Assembly: GCA_021234155.1 (NCBI GenBank)
Contig: JAJEKV010000062.1
Location: forward strand, 1,466,602 to 1,530,601
Reading direction: 5' to 3'
Length of the DNA stretch: 64,000 nucleotides
DNA from: Isoetes taiwanensis
Lineage: Eukaryota > Streptophyta > Lycopodiopsida > Isoetales > Isoetaceae
Positions 10,759 through 20,845 of the stretch are shown here, in pieces (position 1 is the stretch's first letter; every line of letters begins with the position of its first letter). The position numbers were made by a program, and so were the translations under genes. The notes under the pieces are model-generated. The model did not search any database. It was not told the DNA's origin and saw nothing but the letters and a program-made list of their open reading frames with translations.

Positions 10759-10908
10759 TGTGACGTTCCTAACCGACATGCCCTTAATCAACTGGGCAAA
10801 ACCGTCTAGACGTTTATGAGTAGTCGCTTCTACCCATTTATGTCGGTGTCTCGGGAACGCCCCACAGAAGGTTCGAATACTCGAGCGGTCTACCATGGGA
10901 CCGTTACA
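10759..10908 (-). repeat. TRIM 5' LTR
   Basis: 150 bp; carries a tRNA-like A-box word (TTGCCCAGTTGA) near its end. Confidence 0.92.
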
Positions 10909-13190
10909 GTTGGCCCCATCTTCGGTTGGCCCTGCAGAAATTGAGACACCATCAACTTTATGCTAAGTTCTCTAAATGCAAGTTTAAAACTACTGAGGTG
11001 GACTACTTAGGACACATTGTTTCTACTGATGGTATATCAACGGATCTAGCCAAGATTGAGGCTGTAAAAGATTGGCCTATTCCAGCGAATGTGTAAGAGG
11101 TCCACAGTTTTCTAGGTTTGGCGGGCTATATATTACCGAAAATTTATTAAGGGCTTCGCCAAGCTTGCAGCATCCCTTACAGACCTTACAAAACATGAGA
11201 AGGTTAAAGATTGGATGACACATTGGAAAGAGAAAGTCCAGGCCGGATTTCAGTCATTAAAGGATACTTTGACAACCATTCTAGTTCTTACTTTGTCAGA
11301 TCCTTAGAAGGATAAGTGGATTGCCACAGATGCCAGTAAGATTGCTACGGGTGGTGTATTGATGCAAGAAGGTAGGGTAATCATGTACGATTCTAGGAAA
11401 ATGAATGATGCTGAGCAGCAATATCCCATGCATGACGAAGAGTTACTTGCGGTTGTGCGTGCCTTGCATATTTAGAGATATTACTTGCTTGGGAGACAAT
11501 TCCAGCTGGATACAGATCACCAAAGTCTCTAGTATATCTTCACGCAACTCCACCTCAACCTTAGGCAGCGACGATGGATGGAATTCCTGGAGGAATATGA
11601 TTTTGAAGTTGTGTATAAGCCAGGGGCATAATGTTGTTGTCGACGCTCTTTTCAGGCATCCATTAGTCACTCAAATGCATTGTAATGCAATTTTTGCTTT
11701 CACCAGTGGGTTTGGTAAGTAGATAGAGCAGAGTCTCCCTCTAGATCCTGAATTTCAAAAAATATCGCAAAGTCTATTTAAGGAAGCCAGAACGGATAAG
11801 AAGAGGAAAGCTTTTCACCATTATAAGAAGGAAGGTAACCTTCTTTATTGTAAGAATAAGTTATGTGTATCCGAAACATCAGGAGTTTGAAAGCTCATTC
11901 TCCATGACACACATAACAGTCCTATAGCGGGGCATGCAGGATTCATGAAGACATATTTTAAGATCCGCTCCAGCTATTTTTGGCGAGGTACGAAGAGGCA
12001 AATTGTGAGATACATTAAGTAGTGCCAGATATGTCAGCAGACAAAGGCAGAACAATTGCGGTGCCAGGAGAATTGCAGCCCTTGCATGTTCTTAATGCAA
12101 GTGGGAAGTTATTACCATGGATTTTATCGTGGGGCTTTCACGCACTCTAAGGGGCTTCGATGCTTTAATGGTTGTGGTCGACAAGCTTTCCAAAATGGCA
12201 CATTTCTTGCCATGTCGAACCACGGACACCGTATTAGACACTGCCTTGTTCGCCAGGGAGATATTCCGCCTTCATGGGATGCCCCGTACTATTATATCGA
12301 ACCGGGATCCTAAGTTTGTTAGTGCCTTTTGGAAGGATTTCTTTAGCACTATTCAAACTAAACTGGCCATGAGTACGGCTTACCACCGTACTAATCGCAT
12401 AATAGAAGATATGCTACGTAACTATGTCTGGAATAAGCAATCCCAATGAGCAGATTATATCCATTTGGTGGAGTTTGCTTACAACAGTACTAAACATGAG
12501 TCCTCAAGGATATCTCCTTTTATGATCAACTAATGCTACCAATGCCTTACTCCAGACATGTGGCATAATCCAGTTTCCAAGGTGGAAGTCTCTCAGCAAT
12601 TACTTACAGATATGCAGGTTTTGGTCGAGGAAGTTCGAGGGTATTTGTTAGCTGCTCGAATCCGGCAAAAGACACGAGAATTTCAAGTTGGCAAATCCAT
12701 ATGGCTAAAGATTAAGGCCAAGCAGGCCAAGCTCAAAATTGTCCAAGAAGCTAGCACCTAGATTGAGATAAGTTAGAGGATAGCTCCTAAGCCTATCGGT
12801 TGAACTTACCCACACATTTGAAGGTCCGTAAAGTCTTTCATGTGAGCCTTCTTAAGAAATATACACCCAATCCAGAAGGATCCTCGATACGCCAACACTT
12901 CTGGAGATAAGGGAAGATCAGTTGGAGATTGTTCCTGAGGCTCTCCTTGATCGTGCATATAAGCAGACTTGCAGGACCCAAATATTGCAGTATTTGGTTA
13001 AGTGAAAACACTTACCAATGGAGGATGCAACCTGGGTCCTTAAAACGGATTTGGCCAACGCTGACCCAGACTTTATGCAGCAATGCCAAGGCCGAACCAT
13101 TCGTGATGAGATCGACTCCAACTCCAACGGTGAGCAATTCATTGTAGATCCGGCAGGGATCATACGAGTGTTCGATCCGGCAGGGATCAT

Positions 13191-13699
13191 ATAAGGGGTT
13201 GGGCTAGATGCATCTTAGATGGGAAAATGGCATATAGGCATTCATGATAGAACGCGTTCATCTACGGCTATAATGGGAACATTGCCATTCCTTATGCCGG
13301 GACAAAACGCAGGCCTTAGGCATGGTAGGATTTCTTTCATTCCTATTTCTTTTTCTTTAAGGGGTGGTCCCTTCAACCACACTATTTAAATTATTTTATA
13401 AGTACTAATGTACTGTAATTATGCAGGCCAGTAGCGCGTACTGTGGTATCTGCAGAAGCTTCGAGGCCTCTCTCTGGGAGGCCACCTCGTTGTTTTGCAT
13501 GTGTCCTCTTCTGTATAATTTTGTGTTAATCATTTGTATTGTCTGTTTAAATGGACTGTGTCCTAAAAGTACTTTGATCACTAATTAGTTTATGTAACTC
13601 TGTATTACCTCATAAAGTAATGTTACCTTCTATAACTTAATTGTTCTTGTTACCTAGTTAACCCCAATGCTGATGACATCATTATTCCAAGGGGGAGAA
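13191..13699 (+). other. Chromovirus 3' untranslated region and PPT
   Basis: Non-coding DNA between the chromodomain stop and the 3' LTR. It ends in the polypurine tract AAGGGGGAGAA (13,689-13,699), which fixes the LTR start and the plus orientation. Confidence 0.8.
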
Positions 13700-14710
13700 T
13701 GTGATGTTTCATGTGATTATATGGTATACGTGTAAAAACTATGACACATCACCCGAGTATAAGTAGACTCTTGGGGGTCAATAGGGGATAACTTGGGCTA
13801 ACCTAAAAGGGCTTTTATTAGCTATGCTAAATTGTTAGTGAGTTAAATAACCTAATTAGACTAATTAATGTTATTAATTAGTAAATGTCAGCTAATTAGG
13901 GAGCGTCACCTAGCCCAATTCGATTGGCCAGGGAAGACTTGCTAAAATTAGGGGCCAAGTTGGGTTCCTACTCCCAATTCTACCCGAAATCGATTTGGGA
14001 AGCATTGGAGAAGGGAGGAGCTACCTGCCACTATACCATGACCTAAAGAATAGAAGCCTTTCGTGATAATGACTCAAGCCAAGAGACCAGTTAGTCTCTA
14101 GATAGTTTATGTTTCAGCTAATCTTTGTATGACTAGATGAATAGTTAAACTCTTTTTTATATGCTACTAAGATGATGATGGATGTTTATGTATGATTATG
14201 TTCTCTCTTTGTTCCTCCTAGATGCTTGGGATTAAGGGTGGGTAGAGACTTGAAAAGCTCAGTAATAGTAGACAAGTTTCTAGCTCATAACTGGTGAAGT
14301 GGAGGCGGAGCCTTGCTGAGCGTGGCTACTGGGGCTCCTACAGTGTGCTAGGCTTATAGTCGATCACTGAATGTGGGCCATGTATGGGTCTGACACCCCC
14401 TGGATCATAGGATACGTGCCTATAAGGATGTCCTAGATTCAGTATAGATTTAGGAGGGTAAGTCGAGTACGGATGCGTGTGCATCCAGGCGGCACGTATC
14501 CTCTAGCATACCCATGGATTTATTGTGATTCTGGAGGGGAGTCATCCCTTTCCTGCTTCATCGGACCGGGGAGATGTAACCTGGAGTAGTCTCATAGGAT
14601 GACTCCATGATATTATGTCTCTGGTCATCCCAAGTGGTCCGAGTCAGACAGAGGACCCTTCCATGGTGATGTAGTCGCTGAGGGAGGGGAATCCCCCATA
14701 TTTGTATGAT
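13700..14710 (+). repeat. Chromovirus 3' LTR (right edge uncertain)
   Basis: It starts TGTGATGTTTC right after the polypurine tract and aligns over its length, loosely, with the long LTR at 45,995. Shared parts include the AATTCGATTGG region, the block around GGCGGCACGTATCCTCTAG and the end block with TGGTCCGAGTCAGAC. The last few tens of bases before the expected TCACA are lost or scrambled, so the right edge (14,710 to about 14,740) is approximate. Confidence 0.75.
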
Positions 14711-15124
14711 GGGAGCTCTTTTTCTGTCATGCCATATGATTTGCCGAACTCATGCATCTCATCTAACCAGGATTTGGCATCCACACCCTATCTGATCGTA
14801 CCCAAAAATTGGGCCAACTTCCGGTTCTTTCAAATGCTTGTGATGGCAGAATCTACTGTCTTCTGATAGTTCTTTTTACGAGACTTGGCATAATCTCCTG
14901 AGGACTCAGAGGAATCCGATGACTCAGATGAATCGGAACTTGTATCATAGGATGAATTGCTCCGTGTATGTTTTGAGCGTGTGGATATATCTAGAGCAGA
15001 TGGTGGTGGTGGCAGCTGGTGATTAGCTACAGCAGAAATTTCGGGACCGTACTCCTGCGGTATTGCTGGCGGATTGTTTTGAAGTACATCAATAAGCTGA
15101 CGCTTCATAAGACATAAGTATGAG
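14711..15124 (-). pseudogene. gag fragment of another Ty3/gypsy element (target of the 11-kb insertion)
   Basis: On the minus strand this reads as a gag-like piece: a hydrophilic region with serine/glutamate repeats (S-D-S-S-E-S-S-D-S-S-E-S-S-G), a basic patch K-S-R-K-K-N, then I-K-E-R-K-L-A-Q-F-L, a stop, and SWLDEMHEFGKSYGMTEKE, which resembles the start of a capsid domain. Its 5' continuation lies beyond the 11-kb element at 26,240-26,310, because the two parts are separated exactly at the ATGAG target duplication. Family assignment is tentative. A stop within the frame shows it is dead. Confidence 0.5.
15120..15124. repeat. Target-site duplication ATGAG (left)
   Basis: Perfect 5-bp match to 26,235-26,239 on the other side of the element. 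Confidence 0.93.
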
Positions 15125-15714
15125 TGTTTGGGGTCTGGGTTCGGGAACGCCTGCAAGACAGCCCTCTGTGAGGACCCTTGGATCTAACAGGAGAATCCGG
15201 GGGACTATGTCACGCGGGATTTGCAAGAAAAGAACAAGAAGAAGAAAACAGAACAAAGAGAACAATGAGAGGAAAATGATAAGCTTCCTTGATATCAATG
15301 ATGAACATACATGAGCTCTCGCAATCGAGAGAAGACTCAAGAGAGACAAGACTCAAAACTCATCTAAAACTCATGTGCTAGCTCTACTCATATATATAGT
15401 ACAATGGCCTTTGGCCCAATATAGACACTCTGACTGATCTCGGTGCCGACTCCTGGAAGGAGGCCTGATTTGCAGGAATGTTGGCGGTGCCACTTGAAGT
15501 GCCTAGAACCACGCTGACGCTGATGCAGGCGGTGACGGGTCATCACTTGTCGCGGCGCCTCTTGGTAGCAGACCCAGGCTTTGACTGCGTGGTCTGCTGC
15601 TTGGTCTTTTGCTGGGCCTTGGATGACTGACCCGTGCCTGTCTGTGGATCCTTGGACTTGACTTGGTCCATCGTATGCATGAATAGTCCTGTACCAGGAG
15701 GCACAGGACTAACA
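15125..15714 (-). repeat. 3' LTR of the 11-kb element
   Basis: 590 bp. The last about 57 codons of the extra coding region run into it from 15,714 to 15,543. Confidence 0.93.
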
Positions 15715-16509
15715 CTCCCCCCCACCAAACGACACGGGTGAAGAAAAGGAGGGAGTGTCTCTGAGGGCGGGAAGCCATCAGTCTGAAAGTGATCCTCACG
15801 GGAGTGAGGACGGGCACCATTATGGTAAGTGCCAATGAGATCCTGGCGTATTTGAAGAGCAGGAGGAGTGTTGAGCCCAAGGGCAGGATCGGCGTCAATG
15901 AGAAAATGAGAGCGCACCATGTCTTCAAGGGCAGCATGGGCGTCAGAAGAAACAAACTGGCACTCCATGAGAAGGCAGGTCTGGAGACCGAAGGCACTGA
16001 CGCTGGCATTCGGATTGCGTAAATGAAAGATGGGGGACGCCGATTTAAAGAGCGGACCGGGATGCATTTGAGAGCAGCAAAGACGTAAAACCGCTTGACG
16101 GCAGAATCAAGGATCCGGGTGAGGTGGCGGCATTCCGCAAGAAGGTGTCAAGACCATGAAGAGCATCATCGTATGCTGCCAACCACGCCATTGGGGAATA
16201 TAGATCCAATTAGTAGTGTTATCAAGGGTGGCACCATCCTCCCAATTGAGCGGCAGACAAAACGGGGGATCCCACCGGAGATCCGTCGAGATCTGAGGCG
16301 GAGTCCATCCAGCATGGCCATCCATGACCTTGGTCCAAAAGGGGAGACGCCAATCAGAGGTGAGGAACCTGGGGCGTGGAGGGACACCCAGGGAAGCATA
16401 GAGAGAGGGGACCATGCCCGTGGGCGCAGAGCGAAAGCCTGCTCCCTAAATTCACGGACAAGAGCCGGATCAAGAGCTTTGCACCAATGGTCCCGCATGT
16501 AAGGTGAAG
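15543..16509 (-). pseudogene. Extra-ORF C-terminal part (frameshifted), basic tail in LTR
   Basis: Three overlapping frames continue the coiled-coil protein: about 16,498-16,166, then 16,067-15,543. The last frame ends in a lysine/glutamine/threonine-rich tail finishing G-S-A-T-K-R-R-R-D-K, a likely nuclear-localisation or nucleic-acid-binding patch, inside the LTR. I recognise no fold in the region between. Frameshifts near 16,500 and 16,110 break the reading. It belongs with the two upstream pieces as one ancestral protein of roughly 1,050 residues. Confidence 0.6.
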
Positions 16510-17832
16510 TCGAGAATTTACCGGAGGGCTATCCCAACCCGTGGGGACTGTCTTGCTATCCAGAAGAGCACGCAGTTGATTGTAACCTGCGAGGTGCTGC
16601 ATATAAACTTGTGCAAAGGGAAGATCCTCAGGATGTCCCAGATACTTCCTTATCTGTTGCAGCGCCTCAGCTTGCCAGAGAGGCAAATGATGAGCGAGCT
16701 CCGGCATGTACTCTTGATGAAGAGCATGTGTCTGATCATGATCAGACAGATAGGGGTTGTTATCCAAAAGCAACCATTGAAGTGTGGGATCACCCTGAAA
16801 GTTCTGATGTGGCCCATCTCGAAATTTGTCCTGTGTATCAGCCAGATAGAAATCATGAAAAATGTACGCCATTGGCTGAACAACTCTGAAGGTGATCATA
16901 TCCGGATCGTCACAGTGAATGAGATCAAAGACTAAAAGGGCACAGAATAAACCTTTGTCTTCAACAGAGAGGTCTGGCCAGATCCGAAGAAAATCTGCAG
17001 TGCGCAGGGGAACATCAACGGGACCATCAGCTGTATGCCACTTCAGAAGAAAGAGGTGGCGGCGGGCAACCACATAATCCAGATAACTGGAAGGAATAGG
17101 GAAGTCAACAGGCAGGTTGAGAGCAATGGTAACATAGCCTTCAAGTTTGGCCTGAGCCTCATCAGCAGACTGAATAGCCTGCTGTAGCTGTTGTTCGAGA
17201 TCACGGATCCGGTTCTCCTTGTCTAACAGAAGGCGTGACTGGTCGCGGACCCGTTTCTGAGAAGTTGTGACATGGGAGGAGGATGGCCCAGGAACAGTGA
17301 GTCGGAGCTTGGCAATCTCAGCGTCATCAAGAACTTTCTGTTTCTGAGCCTCCGTAAGCTGATCTTGGAGAGATGTGAGCTGAGAGGTTTGCGTGGAAAG
17401 CTGAGCTTCCAAAGAGGCAATTTGAGCGTCACGCGTTGTAAGGTCTTGAGCTTGAGTGTTGTAATGCCGAGAGAGCTCTGTATACAGCGTGTCCAGTTTG
17501 GCAATGTTTTTTTCCTTGTCAACCAAGAGAGTCTCTCTTGTCTTGACCTGCTCCGATAATTCCTGAAGGGTGGTCTGCAAGTGAGCCTGCTGATCGGTAA
17601 GCAGAGTAATCTGATGTTGGGCAGCCTTGAGATCTTCATGGGCCTGTAAAAGAGCCTCGTGCTTGTCTTGAAGCTGGGTCTCCAGAGTATTCACTTGCGT
17701 GGTAGCAGCTTGAAGGTCGCGGTGAACCGCGTCGGAGGCCTCCAGGGCCGTTTGAACCCCATTCATGAGAGCTTCTTGGGATTCTTGTATCTTGAGAGCA
17801 GCAGCTTGAACATCCTGCTGATACTGATACAA
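16354..17832 (-). CDS. Extra-ORF middle part: long coiled coil plus globular domain
   Basis: An open frame of 492 codons. Residues 1-165 are a continuous heptad-rich coiled coil (for example LEAQLSTQTSQLTSLQDQL). After a short proline/serine break comes a second helix segment (residues about 180-225, RDLEQQLQQAIQSADEAQAK). Residues about 230-430 look globular, with aromatic and histidine-rich stretches (FRVVQPMAYIFHDFYLAD). The last about 60 residues are probably out of frame. The true 5' side continues upstream in this frame to about 18,030 as a serine/threonine- then glutamine/proline-rich linker. It has no signal peptide or membrane segment, so an envelope role is not supported. The function is unknown; oligomerisation is likely from the coiled coil. 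Confidence 0.65.
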   Translation of the reverse strand: MYQYQQDVQAAALKIQESQEALMNGVQTALEASDAVHRDLQAATTQVNTLETQLQDKHEALLQAHEDLKAAQHQITLLTDQQAHLQTTLQELSEQVKTRETLLVDKEKNIAKLDTLYTELSRHYNTQAQDLTTRDAQIASLEAQLSTQTSQLTSLQDQLTEAQKQKVLDDAEIAKLRLTVPGPSSSHVTTSQKRVRDQSRLLLDKENRIRDLEQQLQQAIQSADEAQAKLEGYVTIALNLPVDFPIPSSYLDYVVARRHLFLLKWHTADGPVDVPLRTADFLRIWPDLSVEDKGLFCALLVFDLIHCDDPDMITFRVVQPMAYIFHDFYLADTQDKFRDGPHQNFQGDPTLQWLLLDNNPYLSDHDQTHALHQEYMPELAHHLPLWQAEALQQIRKYLGHPEDLPFAQVYMQHLAGYNQLRALLDSKTVPTGWDSPPVNSRLHLTCGTIGAKLLIRLLSVNLGSRLSLCAHGHGPLSLCFPGCPSTPQVPHL

Positions 17833-18707
17833 AAGCTGACGAGGGTGCTGTGGTGGAGGAGCCTGCTGTTGCCTTGTTTGCGATGTTTGTGAGACATGAT
17901 GTGAACTGGAATGCTTTGATTCTGTAGCGGAGGAGGAGACAGTGACATGTGAGCGCAGAATTTTGACATGACCAGAAGAAGAAGGTCGTGAAGTGTCGAC
18001 TTGGTGAGTGGAAGGGACCGCTGAGTGGAATCATGAGAATGAGGAGGTGTGGGAGGAAAGTAATGACAGATGAGGGCTTGAAGATGGCCTCCCACAGAAA
18101 CTTCAGAGATAGAAGGGGTAGCCCGAAGACGGTCAACTTCTTGGAGAAGACGGTAGAATAACAATTGGGGCCAATCAATGTGGTGGTTGGAGCGAGTAGC
18201 AGTGATCACCATATTATAGAAAGGCTTATTGATATGGGTGTTCTTGATAGAATACCCAAGGAACTTGCGCCACAGAAACTTAACAAAAGTTTCATGGGGC
18301 TTGTCAATATTTGTCAGGCGATGCACGTTTGCTTGATAAGCAGGAGCACCAAACTTAGTGACATCTAGATCCTGGATGGCAGACCAAGATAAACAAGGGG
18401 TTTGCAAAGGGATATGGAATACCTCAGAAATTAGGTGCTGGGTCAGCGAAATGGTGGTGCCATCGACCACTGTAGTGTATCCATGCGGGCTGTTGACGAT
18501 GTGAGCGAGGAACTGCTTCAACTGGTCTGGATTTGGAGCCGGAAGTTCCATTTGTGAAAATTCGTAAAGCTTTTGGCGTTCTGCGACTTCACGATTCGGG
18601 CCAACAAGGGCTTCACGGAAAGTGGGCGTCAAGAAGGATACTGACTCGAAAAGAGCCGGTTCCCTGGGAGCAGAAGCTTGAAGTGTAGGAAATTTTGGGG
18701 CAGCCAT
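17763..18707 (-). CDS. Extra-ORF N-terminal domain
   Basis: I choose ATG at 18,707 (MAAPKFPTLQASAPREPALF) because of its excellent plant start context (gccATGGct) and because the 90 codons upstream look like proline/serine-rich leader. Residues 1-230 appear to be a folded domain (F-L-A-H-I-V-N-S-P-H-G-Y, W-R-K-F-L-G-Y-S, W-P-Q-L-L-F-Y-R-L-L). It loosely recalls the 'putative plant transposon protein' domain of some Athila/Tat-like ORFs, but I cannot confirm this. A one-base shift near 18,030 moves the reading into the frame of the coiled-coil part; the last about 75 codons of this ORF are out of frame. Confidence 0.6.
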   Translation of the reverse strand: MAAPKFPTLQASAPREPALFESVSFLTPTFREALVGPNREVAERQKLYEFSQMELPAPNPDQLKQFLAHIVNSPHGYTTVVDGTTISLTQHLISEVFHIPLQTPCLSWSAIQDLDVTKFGAPAYQANVHRLTNIDKPHETFVKFLWRKFLGYSIKNTHINKPFYNMVITATRSNHHIDWPQLLFYRLLQEVDRLRATPSISEVSVGGHLQALICHYFPPTPPHSHDSTQRSLPLTKSTLHDLLLLVMSKFCAHMSLSPPPLQNQSIPVHIMSHKHRKQGNSRLLHHSTLVSFCISISRMFKLLLSRYKNPKKLS

Positions 18708-19186
18708 GGCAAAGAGCTTCAGAAAAGAACGGTGATGCAAAGGCGGAGAGCGGAGAACGGAGGACGAAGGTGCAGAGAGACGAAAAGGTTTAGGGCACGC
18801 AAAGGGAGGCGAAGGGGTATGATGAGGGCGAAACTGTAACCGTTGATGGTGCCAGGTGTCGAAAGATGCCAAGGAGGGGATTGAGAGGCAAAAATTCCGA
18901 ACCACAAAGGGAGAAGTAATGAACGGTGGAGATGAGGCGTGAGAGAATGATGGGATGTGACAGGTGGCCAAAGGACACACATTAATGTTCGACGGGCGTG
19001 AAAAGAAGGAATGGCATTTAATGCTGGCAACTCGAAGTGGGATATCATTAAAACGAATGTGTCAGAAGGTACCATGGCTAGATATGCGGCGGGAGAAAAG
19101 ATTCTCATTTTAGAAACAGCCTTGCATTGCAAACACGTTGGCGATTTTTGTGATTGGTCCACGTCGACAAGGAGTTCCTCGGTTGG

Positions 19187-19195
19187 CTATATAAG
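19187..19195 (+). promoter_or_regulatory. TATA-like box antisense to the 11-kb element
   Basis: CTATATAAG on the plus strand, with an inverted CCAAT (ATTGG) and a CACGTC word 30-45 bp upstream, and a strong plant start context ATGGCG at 19,225. Read on the minus strand the same bases also give CTTATATAG, about 480 bp upstream of the extra ORF, so it could equally drive the sense extra ORF. There is no direct proof of promoter activity. Confidence 0.35.
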
Positions 19196-19224
19196 ACGAA
19201 CCGGGAGTGAAGCGAAGGCATCCG

Positions 19225-19489
19225 ATGGCGCTCAGTATGTCTGCGGCTGGTTTGCATGATAACTGCACTATGCCTTCAAACTATGCAGGAGTGGATTACC
19301 CGTAAGATGGATTGTCGGACCTACGGGCGCTGCCACAACCATGGCTTTGGCGATGGATGGCTGGTGTGCGGGATGGCTGAACATCCCGAGAAGACCAACG
19401 GGATGGAGGTGATTCTGCACCTTTCTTTGGGACCGGAGCATAACCTCTACCACATCCTGCGCATCACCTCTGCTCCGAACCCGGAGTAG
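19225..19489 (+). other. Possible antisense ORF(s) downstream of integrase
   Basis: Two short plus-strand frames: 19,225-19,305 (26 codons, MALSMSAAGL.., ending at CCGTAAG, which also looks like a splice donor) and 19,256-19,489 (77 codons, ending HILRITSAPNPE). An A/T-rich stretch with AATATAAAT follows at 19,600-19,616. Antisense ORFs are known from some Tat-lineage elements in this position. The minus strand is also open (19,268-19,603), so coding is uncertain. Confidence 0.3.
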
Positions 19490-19627
19490 AGGGTTTTTCT
19501 TCTTAGGACTTAGTACATAGGGCTCTGAGCCCGTTTTTGTATATAGGGCCGTGCCCATAGCGGAAATAGCTGGGCTGTGCCTACATTTTGTAAAAAATTT
19601 CACCTATAATATAAATATGCCGCTGGT

Positions 19628-20845
19628 TTAGTCACTATCTGTTGTGTTTGCGTCTGGAACAGCTTCTGTTGGTTGATTTTCACTTTCTGTGGTATGAAAT
19701 GTTTTGAGGCGAAAGCCATTAACCAGTGTAGGTAATGGAGTTCCATCTAACTCAGCCAGCTGGAAAACACTGGGTTGAACCACTTGAACAATTTGATAAG
19801 GGCCAAGCCATCGAAACTTAAGCTTACACGGAAAATTTTTGTACCGAGAATCATAAAGAAGAACCAAATCTCCTTCCTTGAATGTTTTTGTCTTTAAACG
19901 TTTGTCATGTAAAGATTTTTGCAACCGTTGTCCATGAAGAACACGAATATAAGCATCCCTTCTAAGTTCATCCAACTGTTCCAATTGATAAACCCTTTCT
20001 TTGAGTGCAGCAGGCGGATTATGGGCAGTAGCCAGTTGAAAACGGAGAGTTGGGAGAATGTACTCAAAAGGCATGAGAGCTTCTTGACCATAAACCAATT
20101 TGAAAGGAGTGTGACCCGTAGCTATTTTGAAACAAGTATTGTAAGCCCAAAGAACAGTAGGAAGCTTGGTTTGCCAGTCAGTGCGAGAAGCGTCACAAAT
20201 TTTCTTGAGAATTGTGACCAGAGTTTTGTTGGTGCTTTCTGCCAAACCATTCCCTTGAGGATAGTAAGGTGTGCTCTTGTGATGATGTATCAGGAGATAA
20301 TCCGTCAGCTCCTTGATGGTATGATTGATAAAATGGACACCACGATCACTGACCAGCTCCATGGGGCAGCCGAATCGCGTGATGATTTGTTGATAGATGA
20401 CCTTGGGGCTTGCCCGTGATGTTGTGCGGAAGTCGCGCAAGCTTCCGCCCATTTGGTAGCGTGGTCGGTGAGAACCAGAATGTAGCGACACGGGTGTGCG
20501 TTGTAGGGAGGATCGATGGGTCCCACAAAATCCATTCCCCATTTCTTTGAAGGGAAGTGGGCGTGGCGACCCGGCGTCAAGGGAAGAGCGCGCCACGGCC
20601 GTGGGCCGCCCCACATCGCCGGCAAGCATCATACGCGCGGGCGTATGCGAGCGCGTCTTTGAAGAGCGTGGGCCAAAAATAACCAGAAGAAGAAGGATTT
20701 TATGCGTCGCCGTGGTGTCACCATGAAAATGACCACCACCGAGCCCTTCATGGGCTTCTCGAACAATATCGGGGACCTCATGAGGGAGAACACAAAGATC
20801 GAAGGATGGTATCCTTACCCTTTTGTAAAGATGGCTCGCAACCAT
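19628..20845 (-). CDS. Integrase of the 11-kb element
   Basis: This integrates the element's cDNA. The histidines of the H-H-C-C finger are at E-A-H-E-G and G-G-H-F-H near 20,740-20,760; the A-C-R-R-C cysteine pair is in an adjacent frame near 20,620. The first catalytic Asp (GMDFVGPID, about 20,530) lies in the ORF 20,625-20,305, so two compensating frameshifts enclose roughly 20,600-20,420. The second Asp (VSDRGVHF) and the Glu (GNGLAEST) are in the main frame, with the normal spacing. A C-terminal DNA-binding region follows (KEGDLVLLYDSRY, KFRWLGPYQI). It has a normal end with stop at 19,628. The region is largely intact apart from the frame switch. Confidence 0.85.
   Translation of the reverse strand: MVASHLYKRVRIPSFDLCVLPHEVPDIVREAHEGLGGGHFHGDTTATHKILLLLVIFGPRSSKTRSHTPARMMLAGDVGRPTAVARSSLDAGSPRPLPFKEMGNGFCGTHRSSLQRTPVSLHSGSHRPRYQMGGSLRDFRTTSRASPKVIYQQIITRFGCPMELVSDRGVHFINHTIKELTDYLLIHHHKSTPYYPQGNGLAESTNKTLVTILKKICDASRTDWQTKLPTVLWAYNTCFKIATGHTPFKLVYGQEALMPFEYILPTLRFQLATAHNPPAALKERVYQLEQLDELRRDAYIRVLHGQRLQKSLHDKRLKTKTFKEGDLVLLYDSRYKNFPCKLKFRWLGPYQIVQVVQPSVFQLAELDGTPLPTLVNGFRLKTFHTTESENQPTEAVPDANTTDSD

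Larger units (their letters stand above)
10446..10908 (-). mobile_element. TRIM (miniature LTR retrotransposon), complete
   Basis: A 463-bp non-coding element with direct LTRs of 171 bp (10,446-10,616) and 150 bp (10,759-10,908). The shorter one lacks 21 bp. Both run TGTAACG..GTTACA. Only 142 bp lie between them. On the minus strand a perfect initiator-Met primer-binding site TGGTATCAGAGCAGG (10,742-10,756) follows the 5' LTR by two bases, and a purine tract AGTGGGAGAGAC (10,617-10,628) precedes the 3' LTR. The 5-bp target duplication and the empty paralogous site show a real retrotransposition into a chromovirus RT. TRIMs code for nothing and are copied by proteins of other elements. Diverged single LTRs of the same family occur at 29,757, 40,766 and 56,226. 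Confidence 0.93.
10062..13190 (+). pseudogene. pol: Chromovirus pol, decayed (RT, RNase H, integrase, chromodomain)
   Basis: The order RT, RNase H, integrase and chromodomain identifies a Ty3/gypsy chromovirus. RT starts inside the domain ([10 protein letters not shown] at about 10,080) and includes FFDDILIYS, the catalytic Y/F-x-D-D box, near 10,380. RNase H is at about 11,310-11,510 (WIATDASK, then H-D-E-E-L-L-A-V-V). Integrase has an H-H-C-C finger near 11,900-12,045 and a catalytic core at 12,117-12,449 (MDFIVGL, ISNRDPKF). The stretch that normally holds the third catalytic acid (DGQTE) is missing, leaving Y-H-R-T-N-R-I-I-E. A chromodomain-like tail (PMEDATWVLKTDL) lies at about 12,930-13,100. 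Stops and frameshifts occur throughout. The 5' half is gone and a TRIM sits inside RT. Confidence 0.88.

Noticed and set aside
16095-16935. Plus-strand ORFs of 92-143 codons inside the 11-kb element
   Set aside because: They are antisense shadows of the extra coding region, with unusual amino-acid composition and no start context.
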